Shown here: positions 11,733 to 18,133 of the stretch, piece after piece | How the letters are laid out: every line of letters begins with the position of its first letter | How positions within the stretch are numbered: position 1 is the stretch's first letter | Source of the DNA: JAEVZK01 sp038202925 | GTDB lineage: Bacteria > Armatimonadota > Fimbriimonadia > Fimbriimonadales > Fimbriimonadaceae | NCBI GenBank assembly: GCA_038202925.1 | Contig: JBBREM010000049.1 | Location: forward strand, 1-18,133 | Direction of reading: 5' to 3' | Length of the DNA: 18,133 nucleotides | Notes under the pieces: model-generated | The model's input: the letters and a program-made list of their open reading frames with translations, nothing else | What the model was told of the DNA's origin: nothing | Database searches by the model: none | Program-made: the position numbers and the translations under genes

Positions 11733-13864
11733 GGAGGCGGGCCGCCGCGCTGGCCCATGCCGCCAAACGTGGCGATCATCTTCCAGAACGGATTTTTCTT
11801 CAACGATTCCTTGCGATCGGCGATGGCTTTAACGAAGTCGGCCGGCAACGCCGACATCTTGTACACCGGCCCATCCTTTGGAACCTGATCGTCGTTCAGG
11901 GTGCCCTTCTGGCTCACGCCGTCGGCCACCACGAAGGTGAAATTCAAGATCGTTCGGGTGCCGATCCTGAGATCGTCGAGAGTCGGAATCGAGCTTGCCA
12001 TCTGGGACGACTTCATCTCGTCCTTCATGTAGTCGAGCAGGCCAAGCTCGGTAGGGCCGAGCATGGCGGCGCGGGCGAAGTCGGTGCTGGAGGTCTGCGC
12101 CTGAGCGACCGGCTCGACGCTGGCAGTGATGTTGATCACGCCATTAGCGGGAAGGCCGTTCGCCATGATCTCGGTCGGCTCGGTGCGATAATCGCCCTCG
12201 CTCCCGCCGCTGAATCGTGATATCTGCTTCATCATCGTGTTCGTCAGCGGGTCGCCGGCAGGCGCCGCGCCATCGACATCGAGATCAGTCTCCTCTCCGA
12301 ACAGCATCTTTTGAACGAGGCCCCGTTGAGTCGGATCGAGCCGGCTAAAGGGAATACGTTCGCCCTGCCTGAGCCCCTGCTTCTGCGTCACCGAAAGAGT
12401 TCCGTACAGGCGTACAAGATTCCAATTGACGAGGCCCGTCATGCCCTGCTCAAGGACGTTGGGAGCGAACAACAAGACGTACATCGTGCTCGCAGGTGCG
12501 TCCGTCATCGGCGCGGGATTGCGAAGGGCGTAGGCCGCGACATCGTCGAGACTGGCGTAGCCATTGGAGACCGACGCGGCAATGAGGGTGCGCAGCGCCA
12601 CGCGATCCGTTCGCTGCTCGCGCGCTTCCACTGGGTTAGCGGGTCGGACCGTCATCCAGCCCGACGCATCAGTAACTTTGGCTTGCGCCTCGATGCTCTT
12701 AAGAAAGGAGTCGGTCGTTAGCTTCGGGGCAGTGCTCATGTTGCTGAACAGCGAAAGCACTCCGTCTGGAAGGTTGGCTACGAGTTGCTCCTTCTTGTCC
12801 TTAGCCGCCGCGATCAGGCCCTCGGAATAGACAAATGAGAGCGGATCATGGTTGACGGGATCGTGAAGAGTTTCGAGCAGCTTGGGTGTTAGCTTGAGCC
12901 TTGAGCCTCCGCCCATCGCACCAATCGCTCCGCCCGCTTCATAGATTTCCTTCGCGTACGGAGACAACTCGACGGTCACGCCGGTTGGCGGAGGGGTTGG
13001 CTTTTTAGGTGTGGCGAAGGATGCCGGATCGAAGCCCACGTCGATACCAAGGGGAACCATTTGCTGCGCCAGGACTTTGCCGTCAGCATCGTAGAGCTTT
13101 ACCTGGAGCGTCAGCCCTACGAATCCTTGCCGAGTTGCTACGACGAGAGCTTTTGCCGGCGTTCCCGTGATCACCTTCGGCTTCTTGGGCATGAATATCG
13201 CCATGAATGCCTGAGTGTCGGGCTCCTGAGCGGCCTTTGCCGGCTCGTCGGCCTTCACCGCCGCCGCGATCGCGTTATGCTCTTTGACGAATTCGAAGAT
13301 CAATGACATCGCGACTGCAGGCAGAGGCCGTTGCATAGAGGTCGGCGCCGTCGAGAAGACGACGCGTTGACCTTTACCGATCGAGGCAAGGCCATCGATG
13401 CCAATGGCTCGCGCCAATCCGCTCAACGCGCCGCCCCCTGTCACCGCCATAAACACTCGCATATCCTGCTGATCGGGCTTTGGTTTCGCGGCTTCCTTTT
13501 GGGCATCCTCTATTTTCTTCAGCGCGGCGGCGATGCGGTCGCGATATTCGCGCTGCACTTGCTGCTCTTCGCGCTGCCTTGCCGCCGAGCTTGGCACGAG
13601 GTAGGTTATGTCGCCTTCCTTGGTCCACGTTCCGGATGTGACGGAGGCGATCTGAGCAAGGACCTGCGCCAAGGGCGCGTTCGTCAGGTGCAAGATCACG
13701 ATCTCCGTGCGCATCGCTGGCGAGCAGTCGAGCTTGACACCGGTTTGCTTGGCAATCGTTTCGATTGCGACCTTGGCTGGAACCGCCGCAGTCGTGTACG
13801 TGACGGTTTGCGTAGCGGCTAGCGAGCAGCAGGCAAGAACGGCGAAGAAAAGGAGTTTCCGCAC
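11729..13864 (-). CDS. Secreted STN-domain protein of unknown function
   Basis: A 711-residue protein. Residues 1-18 are a signal peptide (MRKLLFFAVLACCSLAAT). Residues about 20-90 match the short STN fold found at the N-terminus of secretins and TonB receptors (AKVAIETIAKQTGVKLDCSP, LAQVLAQIASVTSGTWTKEG). A charged helix follows (QREEQQVQREYRDRIAAALK). The remaining 580 residues are an unrecognised Ala/Leu/Lys-rich region with no secretin or TonB barrel, ending in a Gly/Pro tail (FGGMGQRGGPPP). It is probably a periplasmic or surface protein; no activity can be assigned. The start at 13864 (GTG) is preferred to the GTG at 13882 because it gives a proper signal peptide and lies six bases after CACACT. 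The last four bases overlap carB-C tail to tail. Confidence 0.65.
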   Translation of the reverse strand: MRKLLFFAVLACCSLAATQTVTYTTAAVPAKVAIETIAKQTGVKLDCSPAMRTEIVILHLTNAPLAQVLAQIASVTSGTWTKEGDITYLVPSSAARQREEQQVQREYRDRIAAALKKIEDAQKEAAKPKPDQQDMRVFMAVTGGGALSGLARAIGIDGLASIGKGQRVVFSTAPTSMQRPLPAVAMSLIFEFVKEHNAIAAAVKADEPAKAAQEPDTQAFMAIFMPKKPKVITGTPAKALVVATRQGFVGLTLQVKLYDADGKVLAQQMVPLGIDVGFDPASFATPKKPTPPPTGVTVELSPYAKEIYEAGGAIGAMGGGSRLKLTPKLLETLHDPVNHDPLSFVYSEGLIAAAKDKKEQLVANLPDGVLSLFSNMSTAPKLTTDSFLKSIEAQAKVTDASGWMTVRPANPVEAREQRTDRVALRTLIAASVSNGYASLDDVAAYALRNPAPMTDAPASTMYVLLFAPNVLEQGMTGLVNWNLVRLYGTLSVTQKQGLRQGERIPFSRLDPTQRGLVQKMLFGEETDLDVDGAAPAGDPLTNTMMKQISRFSGGSEGDYRTEPTEIMANGLPANGVINITASVEPVAQAQTSSTDFARAAMLGPTELGLLDYMKDEMKSSQMASSIPTLDDLRIGTRTILNFTFVVADGVSQKGTLNDDQVPKDGPVYKMSALPADFVKAIADRKESLKKNPFWKMIATFGGMGQRGGPPP

Positions 13865-13885
13865 GACTACAGTGTGCGCCACTTC

Positions 13886-13897
13886 GCCGATATCGGC
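13886..13897. promoter_or_regulatory. Palindrome GCCGATATCGGC upstream of the STN gene
   Basis: A perfect 12-base palindrome 22 bases before the GTG at 13864, touching the stop codon of the upstream vanZ-like gene. Its 10-base core is identical to the palindrome at 5186-5195 before carB. It may be a regulator site shared by the two genes. Confidence 0.35.
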
Positions 13898-14649
13898 TAG
13901 GACCGCTTGATTCGGTCGAGCTTAGCGAACACAACGAGCGCTAGGACTGCTCCGGCCATGTCGAGCAAGACGTCCCAAAACGAACCCTGCCTATTCGGCA
14001 TCGTTGATTGGCGCAGCTCATCGAAGCTCGCAAAGCTCAGTGCGAACTGCGCGCCCGCCTTGAGCGCCGTCCTGCGGTTTGCTCCATTTGCCAGCATCGT
14101 CCGCGCTCCGACGGTCGCGACCGCGGCATAGAACGAGACGTGGATGATCTTCCGCACCGCGACCACGACATGCTCGGCGTTTATGTGCGAATAACCGAAG
14201 GTGCGCATAAACCACTCGATCATCGGGTCGGCACCGCCCTTCCCACTGCTGAAATAGGAGATTAGCCACCCCAGGAAAAACAGCACGAGAAGCGGGACGA
14301 GCTTCGGACGTCGCTCCGAACGGGCCGCGCCTAGAACTAGGCCGACAGTATCGAACGCGACTGTTAGGAGAAGTCCGTGAAGCAGATCTTGGCGGTAGCT
14401 GTCGAAAGGCTCGCTCGCTCCCGACACGATCCAGAGGTAACAGACGAGGCTAAAGAACAGCGAGTTGCCAAACACGGCGGGTCCATAGGCTCGCAGGCTA
14501 GGTCCGAGTTGAAGGAGAAGCGCCACAGCAAGCCCCAGGGCGCAAGGCATCCATAAGGTGGGGCGACCGGGCCAAAAGCTCACTAGAGCCAGAACAGGAA
14601 CGGCGAACGCGAGCGCGAGCCCAACCGCCCTTGCCAGCCCCTTCCCCAC
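13897..14649 (-). CDS. VanZ-like integral membrane protein
   Basis: A 250-residue protein with about seven membrane segments. The VanZ-family signature is in the second half: VRKIIHVSFYAAVATVGARTM (about 165-185) and SFASFDELRQSTMPNRQGSFWDVLLDMAGAVLAL (about 208-241), including the conserved D-E-x-x-Q and R-x-G-S-x-x-D-V-x-x-D pattern. The N-terminal helices are extra compared with short VanZ proteins. In enterococci VanZ lowers teicoplanin sensitivity by an unclear mechanism; most family members have no known role. It begins one base after the YCII gene stop, so the two are one transcription unit. GTG start. Confidence 0.78.
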   Translation of the reverse strand: MGKGLARAVGLALAFAVPVLALVSFWPGRPTLWMPCALGLAVALLLQLGPSLRAYGPAVFGNSLFFSLVCYLWIVSGASEPFDSYRQDLLHGLLLTVAFDTVGLVLGAARSERRPKLVPLLVLFFLGWLISYFSSGKGGADPMIEWFMRTFGYSHINAEHVVVAVRKIIHVSFYAAVATVGARTMLANGANRRTALKAGAQFALSFASFDELRQSTMPNRQGSFWDVLLDMAGAVLALVVFAKLDRIKRS

Positions 14650-14650
14650 G

Positions 14651-14962
14651 TTATGGCTTTCCGTCCGCGATCAGGGCGACGCGATATGACTGCATCGACT
14701 TCACCCGGAAGACTCCCGCGACGATCGCGGGGTTTTTGGCAACGAATTCTTCCGCATCGGCGGGATTTGCTGCTTCAAAGATTGCGATCCCGACAAACGG
14801 CGGCTCGGTCGTCCGCCCCGCGAGGATAAGATTTCTTGCTGCAAGCTGTGATTTCAGGTAGCCAAAATGCTCGCCCACGATGCGCGCCTCGTCCTCGGTC
14901 GGGCCGTTTGGCATGTCTTCTCGCACAGGCTCGATGAAGAGGATGAACTGTTCGCGCTCCAT
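14651..14962 (-). CDS. YCII-related domain protein
   Basis: A 103-residue ferredoxin-like protein of the YciI/DGPF group. It starts with REQFILFIEPVREDM, followed by EHFGYLKSQLAARNLILAGRT (the conserved His and Gly region of the family) and AIFEAANPADAEEFVAKNPAIVAGVF. These small proteins are often partners of ECF sigma factors or fused enzymes; no sigma factor is in the window. The start at 14962 is chosen because the family begins there and AGAAGAA precedes it; the frame is open to 14998. It is divergent from the SRPBCC gene with 35 bases between, and cotranscribed with the VanZ-like gene. Confidence 0.8.
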   Translation of the reverse strand: MEREQFILFIEPVREDMPNGPTEDEARIVGEHFGYLKSQLAARNLILAGRTTEPPFVGIAIFEAANPADAEEFVAKNPAIVAGVFRVKSMQSYRVALIADGKP

Positions 14963-14983
14963 TTCTTCTAGATTGGCAGAATG

Positions 14984-14998
14984 TATGCTTGCATGCAA
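14984..14998. promoter_or_regulatory. Divergent control region with palindrome TTGCATGCAA
   Basis: The 35-base gap between the YCII and SRPBCC genes holds TATGCT (14984-14989), eight bases before the SRPBCC ATG, and a perfect palindrome TTGCATGCAA (14989-14998) overlapping that start. A TACATT box for the YCII direction lies on the other strand. A regulator bound at the palindrome could control both genes; this is inferred. Confidence 0.35.
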
Positions 14999-15441
14999 TG
15001 GAAGACATCTCTACCGATAATTCGGTCCTGCGGCTCAAAGGCGAATTCGAAGCCTTCACCGCTCGCGAGCTGTTTGACCACTTCGTCGTGCCTGAGCTGC
15101 TCGTAAAGTGGTGGCCGCAGGAGGCGACGGTCGATCCACGCCAGGGCGGGCGCTACGAATACCGCTGGCCCTCTCGGGAGTGGGTGCTTACTGGCGAGTT
15201 CACGACCTTTGACCCCGGCATGAGATTGGGCTTTACCTGGTCGTGGAGCCACGAACCCTCCATCGCGCCTCGCAAGGTGGACATCGAGTTCAAAAACGGC
15301 GATCCCTGCGCTCGCGTGATTATCACCCACGGCCCGTTTGGCGATTCTCAGGCCGAGCAGGTAGACCGCTCGGCGATCCGGGAAGGCTGGATTCACTTCG
15401 CGATGCGGCTCGCGGGACTTCGGAAGGGCGAAGCGAGCTAG
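14998..15441 (+). CDS. SRPBCC / AHSA1-family protein
   Basis: A 147-residue START-like (Bet v1 fold) protein. It has the AHSA1 pattern: FEAFTARELFDHFVVPELLVKWW (about 15-37), then QGGRYEYRW, GEFTTFDPGMRLGFTWSW and the C-terminal helix EGWIHFAMRLAGLR (about 128-141). Bacterial members bind small hydrophobic ligands or act as Hsp90 ATPase-activator-like domains, and are often next to YCII or DGPF genes, as here. The ATG at 14998 is chosen over the upstream TTG at 14989, which lies within the palindrome. Confidence 0.82.
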   Translation: MEDISTDNSVLRLKGEFEAFTARELFDHFVVPELLVKWWPQEATVDPRQGGRYEYRWPSREWVLTGEFTTFDPGMRLGFTWSWSHEPSIAPRKVDIEFKNGDPCARVIITHGPFGDSQAEQVDRSAIREGWIHFAMRLAGLRKGEAS

Positions 15442-15476
15442 AGAATCGCCCGCTAAAGACCGGCGGCTACTTCGGG

Positions 15477-16226
15477 CTAGTCGATCTTGCCAAACCGATA
15501 GCGCAGAAGCGTCCAGAAAGCAGCTGGGGCGTCGGTCCAGCGGATTTTCTTGCCCGCTGCCTTGTTTCGGGGAGTGTAGGTGATCGGGAGCTCTACGATC
15601 CGCTCCCCCATCCGGTAAGCCTTCGCGGTCACTTCGGGGCAGAATTCGAATCGGGTGCATTGCAGGTTCATGCCTTGCAGCAGCTCCGTCTTGAAGGCCT
15701 TATAACAGGTTGCCTCGTCAGTCAGGCGCTGGCCGTAGAGCACACGCACGGCGGTGCGGAGCATACGGTTGACGATTCGATTCGGGAGGGCCATCTGACG
15801 CGACAGCCCCTTGGAGAATCGGGTGCCGTAGACAACGTTCGCTTCGCCCTTGAGGATCGGCTCAACCAAGGCTGGAATTTCCTCGGGGGCGTATTCGAGG
15901 TCGGCGTCTTGGACGATCACCGCTTCGCCTTTGGCGAACGGCAGCGCTTGTCGGATGGCCGCGCCCTTGCCTCCACGAGTCTTGTTGGTCAGGACCTGGA
16001 TTCGGTTTCCATAACCGGCGAGGATCTTCGGCGTCGCGTCGGAGCTGCCGTCGTCAATAACGATTACTTGGGTGGTGATGGGCAACGCAAGCAGCCTGTC
16101 AACCACCTCGCCAATCGTCTCCTGCTCGTCGAGCGCAGGCACGAGCACGGTCACAGCGGGGCGGTCGGTTGGCATCGGCGGCTTGAGGATACTCCCGGAG
16201 GCGCGCTTCCCCTGCTTGGTGGGCAT
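15477..16226 (-). CDS. Family 2 glycosyltransferase, dolichol-phosphate mannosyltransferase-like
   Basis: A 249-residue cytoplasmic GT-A enzyme that would move a sugar from a nucleotide donor to a lipid carrier or glycan. The motifs in order are VTVLVPALDEQETIGEVVDR (about 24-43), VIVIDDGSSDAT (about 53-64), TRGGKGAAIRQAL, the metal-binding VQDADLEYAPEEIP (about 100-113), VVYGTRFSKG, LTDEATCYKAFKTELL (about 161-176) and RFEFCPEVTAKAYRMGERIV. There are no C-terminal membrane segments, unlike GtrB-type enzymes. The start at 16226 has AGGA eight bases upstream; ATG at 16175 just before the catalytic domain is equally possible. The open frame up to 16352 enters a palindromic repeat and is not used. 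It converges on the SRPBCC gene with a 35-base gap. Confidence 0.88.
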   Translation of the reverse strand: MPTKQGKRASGSILKPPMPTDRPAVTVLVPALDEQETIGEVVDRLLALPITTQVIVIDDGSSDATPKILAGYGNRIQVLTNKTRGGKGAAIRQALPFAKGEAVIVQDADLEYAPEEIPALVEPILKGEANVVYGTRFSKGLSRQMALPNRIVNRMLRTAVRVLYGQRLTDEATCYKAFKTELLQGMNLQCTRFEFCPEVTAKAYRMGERIVELPITYTPRNKAAGKKIRWTDAPAAFWTLLRYRFGKID

Positions 16227-16292
16227 CAGCTTGTTCCTACGTCTAGCGCAACAGAGGCGGAGCCAACTCCGTGCCCGGACGCGCAGCAGTAT

Positions 16293-16420
16293 TGTCATCC
16301 TGGAACTGCGCGAGGAACGAGCGCGAGTGTAATGATCTGTCATTGGAGGCATTTGCGCGTGAACTGCCGCGTAACCACAGGTAGATCGTTCCAGTTCGCC
16401 AGCTCACTTTCAGGATGACA
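16293..16420. repeat. 128-bp palindromic repeat (TGTCATCCTG...CAGGATGACA)
   Basis: The ends TTGTCATCCTG and CAGGATGACAA are inverted, with a second pair GGAACTG / CCAGTTC just inside. The end sequences resemble those of the 3025-3141 element. It fills the gap between hslV and the glycosyltransferase, and the antisense frame through it adds a spurious N-terminus to the latter. Confidence 0.7.
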
Positions 16421-16454
16421 AAGAGTTGCCGTTCAATAACCGCCTTTGAGATAG

Positions 16455-16495
16455 CTCCGGCCGGAGTCGTCGGAACGGGGAAAGGAATGTCCCCG
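16455..16495. other. Hairpins downstream of hslV
   Basis: A perfect palindrome CTCCGGCCGGAG (16455-16466) and a hairpin CGGGGA / TCCCCG (16476-16495) follow the hslV stop codon on the minus strand. No T-run is present, so they could stop transcription but are not a canonical terminator. Confidence 0.35.
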
Positions 16496-16513
16496 CCACT
16501 GGTTTAGGACTCG

Positions 16514-17044
16514 TTATACGGTTTCGATCGTAATTTGATCGTTGGTGAAGACGCAAATCTCGCCGGCGATCCGCATGGACTCTCGGGCGATTTGCTCGGC
16601 ATCCATCTTGGTGTTCGCCACAAGCGCTCGGGCGGCGGCGAGGGCGAAGGGGCCGCCGGAGCCGATGCCCGCGACGCCGTCGTCCGGCTCGATGACGTTG
16701 CCGTCTCCGCTGACCAGGAGGAGGCCCTCCGTGTCAGCGACGAGCATGAGCGCGTTCAGCTGGCGAAGGATCTTGTCGGTGCGCCAATCCTTGGCGAACT
16801 CGACGGCGGCGCGCTTGAGATTGCCACTGAAGGCTTCGAGCTTCGTCTCGAACCGGTCCTGTAGAGCCTGCGCGTCGGCGACGCTTCCGGCGAAGCCGCA
16901 GACCACTTTGCCGTTGCCGAGACGCCGCACCTTTTTCGCCTTGTGCTTGAGAATGGTGGCTTCGCCGAGGGTCACCTGGCCGTCGGCGGCGATGGCGGTC
17001 TTCCCGTCCCGTCGCACGCCGACGACGGTTGTTGATCGGATCAT
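16514..17044 (-). CDS. hslV: ATP-dependent protease proteolytic subunit HslV
   Basis: A 176-residue N-terminal-nucleophile peptidase of the HslUV (ClpQY) cytoplasmic protease. It starts MIRSTTVVGVRRDGKTAIAADG; the first Thr of the TT pair (Thr5) is the expected catalytic residue after removal of the propeptide, and the longer leader is like that of many non-enterobacterial HslV. Family motifs follow: KVRRLGNGKVVCGFAGSVADA (about 38-58), EFAKDWRTDKILRQLNALML (about 82-101), GIGSGGPFALAAARAL (about 126-141) and IAGEICVFTND (about 158-168). Length matches the family. The partner ATPase gene hslU, often directly downstream, is not adjacent: a repeat and a glycosyltransferase gene follow instead. 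Confidence 0.95.
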   Translation of the reverse strand: MIRSTTVVGVRRDGKTAIAADGQVTLGEATILKHKAKKVRRLGNGKVVCGFAGSVADAQALQDRFETKLEAFSGNLKRAAVEFAKDWRTDKILRQLNALMLVADTEGLLLVSGDGNVIEPDDGVAGIGSGGPFALAAARALVANTKMDAEQIARESMRIAGEICVFTNDQITIETV

Positions 17045-17082
17045 GGTTGATGATGACCGCTATTGGGTATTGGGTGTTGAAG

Positions 17083-18133
17083 TCAGTCCCGAGTTATCCG
17101 ATATTTTGCGGGCCAGGCCATGGGATCGCTTTCGTTGCCCGTGCGGTCAATGGCGGTGATGACGACCGCGTCGGGTTTGCCTGGAACCGAGATCGTGGAT
17201 TGCTCGGCGGAGATCAGATCCGCGGTCCACTTCCCTGCGCGCTGCACGTAGACACACACCCAGCGGAGACTGTCGCCGTTTCCGCCGGGCCCCCAGAAGA
17301 AGCTGGTCTGCCCAGATGTGCCCTCGCCCGTTGGACGGAGGTTGGGACGCTTGGGACGCGTCGATCCCAGCCAGGGCGACGCGGGGACTAGCGCACGTTC
17401 GGCGTACAGCGTGGCCAACCTGTCCGACACGCCGTCGGCGTTATGCATCAGCGCGCGCATGCTGAAGTGGATGTTGCCAGTCGCGCCGGGCTGGTCTCGG
17501 GTTACTCTGACCTGGTCCGCGATCTCGCTGGACGGCCAGGTGGCGCTGCCCATTTCGGCCGGGTCGGTGCGACTCGTGTAGTTGCCGATCCAAAGGTGCC
17601 GCTTCTTGATGTTCTGCTCCACCCACCATCGCAGGAGCACCGGATACGACTGGGCGGCAGGGTTGATCTTCCAGTAAAGCTGCGGCGCCATGTAGTCGCA
17701 CCAGCCCTTCTGCAGCCACTTTAGCGGGTCGGCGTAGAGATCGGCATATTGATCCATCCCCGCCTTGATCGACGACGGGTAGCCGGGGCGGTAGATGCCG
17801 AACGGAGAGATACCGAACTTCACCCACGGCTTGATTTTGTGTATGCCTTCGTACACATCCTGCACAAATCCATCGACATTGGCTCGCCGCCAGTTGTCGC
17901 GAGACATCTTTCCTCCCGCCGCCCTGTAGGCGCCGTAGCTGCGATCGTCGGGAAACTCGATCATATTTCCGGACGAATCCTTCTCCTTGTAGGGATAGAA
18001 GTAGTCGTCGATGTGGATGCCGTCGACGTCGTAACGCTTCACCACATCGAGCATCACCGCCAGCGAGTGGCGCTGGGTCTCCTTCTCGCCCGGATCGAGC
18101 CAGAGAAACCCGCCGTACTTTTTCACGATTGAG
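17083..18133 (-). CDS. GHL10-like glycoside hydrolase (partial, 5' end beyond window)
   Basis: At least 349 residues of a hydrolase in the GHL10/DUF187 (YngK-like) TIM-barrel group, thought to act on glycans of the cell surface or environment. Visible signatures are LDPGEKETQRHSLAVMLDVV, RYDVDGIHIDDYFYPY with likely acidic catalytic residues, KPWVKFGISPFGIYRPG, ADLYADPLKWLQKGWCDYMAPQLYW and WWVEQNIKKRHLWIGNYTSR. The last 90 residues (from about RPNLRPTGEG, ending VITAIDRTGNESDPMAWPAK) look like a fibronectin-III-like domain. The frame is open to the edge of the window (S-I before the GTG at 18126), so the N-terminus, probably with a signal peptide, is missing. It ends 38 bases before hslV; the gap holds ATTGGGT twice. 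Confidence 0.85.
   Translation of the reverse strand, partial: SIVKKYGGFLWLDPGEKETQRHSLAVMLDVVKRYDVDGIHIDDYFYPYKEKDSSGNMIEFPDDRSYGAYRAAGGKMSRDNWRRANVDGFVQDVYEGIHKIKPWVKFGISPFGIYRPGYPSSIKAGMDQYADLYADPLKWLQKGWCDYMAPQLYWKINPAAQSYPVLLRWWVEQNIKKRHLWIGNYTSRTDPAEMGSATWPSSEIADQVRVTRDQPGATGNIHFSMRALMHNADGVSDRLATLYAERALVPASPWLGSTRPKRPNLRPTGEGTSGQTSFFWGPGGNGDSLRWVCVYVQRAGKWTADLISAEQSTISVPGKPDAVVITAIDRTGNESDPMAWPAKYRITRD

Noticed and set aside
16227..16352. N-terminal extension of the glycosyltransferase to 16352
   Set aside because: The extra residues are Arg-rich and partly translated from the palindromic repeat, and family members begin near 16226 or 16175.
15243..16418. 391-codon open frame on the plus strand
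   Set aside because: It is a shadow of the SRPBCC gene (other frame) and of the glycosyltransferase (opposite strand); both of those have full family motifs.
16476..16495. Canonical terminator after hslV
   Set aside because: The hairpin is present but no T-run follows on the minus strand, so it is reported only as a hairpin.

Overview
The window is about 60% GC and densely coded on both strands. It has the look of a free-living bacterium from a poorly sampled phylum. A secreted S-layer-homology (SLH) protein with a coiled coil, an STN-domain secreted protein, a GHL10-type glycoside hydrolase, HslV and a two-subunit-style acyl-CoA carboxylase suggest an envelope and gene set like Armatimonadota (Fimbriimonadia-like). 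This placement is inference from gene content only. Several genes start at a codon 6-11 bases after a TANNNT box with no ribosome binding site, which suggests leaderless transcription.

Layout: 1-188 short tandem repeats and a promoter; 189-1535 (+) MATE-like membrane transporter; 1549-1603 palindromic repeat; 1683-2867 (+) stress-protein-like membrane protein with a DPVTG repeat tail, then a terminator; 3026-3493 (-) SLH/coiled-coil secreted protein whose 3' end lies in a palindromic repeat; 3569-5155 (+) biotin carboxylase accC carrying an in-frame palindromic insert. Then comes an unusual carbamoyl-phosphate synthase locus. 5213-7834 (+) is the N-terminal half of carB with a complete REP-associated tyrosine transposase inserted in frame. 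It is followed by a secreted 5'-nucleotidase (7845-9389), a DUF5678-like small protein (9407-9634) and a retropepsin-like protease (9631-10017). The C-terminal half of carB (10014-11732) overlaps the protease stop codon.

On the minus strand follow an STN-domain secreted protein (11729-13864), a VanZ-like membrane protein (13897-14649) and a YCII protein (14651-14962). The YCII gene is divergent from an SRPBCC/AHSA1 protein (14998-15441, +). Then come a family 2 glycosyltransferase (15477-16226, -), hslV (16514-17044, -) and a GHL10-like glycoside hydrolase (17083-18133, -, cut by the window edge).

The main story is the insertion history of two central ATP-grasp enzymes. accC and both carB halves carry extra segments at surface or linker positions that keep the reading frame. 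At least four families of palindromic repeats occur in the 18 kb. carB is cut exactly at the linker between its two synthetase halves, with three complete genes in between. Both halves keep their recognisable active-site motifs, so a two-chain enzyme is plausible, and the transposase is now translated as an internal domain of one chain. No tRNA, rRNA or CRISPR array was seen.
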